Shown here piece by piece: positions 16,735-16,839 of a stretch of 16,839 nt of DNA. Source of the DNA: Porphyromonadaceae bacterium UBA4702. GTDB lineage: Bacteria; Bacteroidota; Bacteroidia; Bacteroidales; Muribaculaceae. Numbering within the stretch: position 1 is the first letter of the stretch; the number at the start of each line of letters is the position of its first letter. The notes beneath the pieces were generated by a model. That model worked only from the letters and a program-made list of their open reading frames with translations, was not told the origin of the DNA and made no database searches. Where the stretch lies: the NCBI GenBank assembly GCA_002404675.1, contig DHKE01000047.1:16232-33070 (forward strand). The letters are read 5' to 3'. Both the position numbers and the translations under genes were made by a program.

Positions 16735-16770
16735 ATGGGGGGGTATTAACGTCAGTTAATACCCCCCCAT
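16735..16770 (-). terminator. Strong intrinsic terminator of the tRNA-Leu gene
   Basis: A perfect 16-bp inverted repeat (16735-16750 with 16755-16770) and a 4-nt loop. It contains seven consecutive G:C pairs followed by the TATTAAC half-stem. Reading on the minus strand, transcription leaves the tRNA, passes the hairpin 5 nt later and then meets TTTTTC (overlapping the stem base). Stem, short loop and T-run make a standard rho-independent terminator that isolates the tRNA from the receptor gene. Confidence 0.88.
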
Positions 16771-16775
16771 TCCAT

Positions 16776-16839
16776 TGGTGTCTAGGATGAGACTCGAACT
16801 CACACAGCCAAAACGGCCACTACCCCCTCAAAGTAGCGC
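16776..16839 (-). tRNA. tRNA-Leu (GAG), 5' part outside the window
   Basis: The 3' 64 nt of a tRNA gene. Anticodon stem CTACT/GGTAG closes a 7-nt loop TTGAGGG with anticodon GAG, reading CTC/CTT leucine codons. A long variable arm (GGCC/GGCT stem) marks it as class II. The T-arm has stem GTGAG/CTCAT and loop TTCGAGT. The 3' acceptor strand CCTAGAC is followed by discriminator A and an encoded CCA at 16778-16776. The acceptor 5' strand and D-arm lie beyond position 16839. Confidence 0.93.

Noticed and set aside
16776..16839. tRNA-Leu 3' end as an integration (att) site
   Set aside because: No integrase gene and no second copy of the tRNA 3' end are visible; the terminator follows directly and the next gene is an ordinary receptor.

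Overview
The window looks like chromosomal DNA of a gut-type Bacteroidales bacterium, with Muribaculaceae or a close relative most likely. The evidence is the set of TonB-dependent receptors with a carboxypeptidase-regulatory domain or lone OMP barrel, a GLPGLI-family protein, a DUF3078 protein and a BtuG-like surface beta-propeller lipoprotein. TAnnTTTG-type -7 promoter elements and the lack of strong Shine-Dalgarno sequences agree with this. Every gene I can support lies on the minus strand, so transcription runs from high to low coordinates.

Layout in the direction of transcription: (a) 16839-16776, the 3' part of a tRNA-Leu(GAG) gene, followed by a strong intrinsic terminator. (b) 16646-14559, a stand-alone outer-membrane beta-barrel receptor. 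(c) 14558-14009, a 550-bp non-coding stretch with hairpins, a MITE-like nested inverted repeat and the promoter of the next operon. (d) 14008-9917, housekeeping genes: a type IIA topoisomerase B subunit (ParE-like), CoaD and an S41 carboxy-terminal protease. (e) 9872-5156, a tightly coupled DUF3078 / BtuB / BtuG block. The last two genes form the Bacteroidetes high-affinity cobalamin uptake pair (TonB-dependent channel plus surface beta-propeller). (f) 5119-1613, a clear -7 element and then a TonB-dependent receptor coupled by a 4-nt overlap to a GLPGLI-family protein. (g) 1437-1, an AT-richer gene running off the window, encoding a type IIG-like restriction-modification enzyme with an N-terminal PD-(D/E)xK nuclease and an adenine methyltransferase domain.

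How the genes work together: blocks b, e and f are three separate outer-membrane import modules. Block d supplies DNA topology control, coenzyme A synthesis and periplasmic proteolysis. The B12 uptake genes have no recognisable cobalamin riboswitch in front of them and look transcriptionally tied to the housekeeping genes or to a promoter I could not identify. The restriction enzyme is the most likely horizontally acquired gene. I did not find a clear multi-gene defence or otherwise undescribed system. The best leads are the DUF3078-BtuB-BtuG linkage, the nested inverted-repeat element, and the restriction enzyme with whatever lies beyond position 1.
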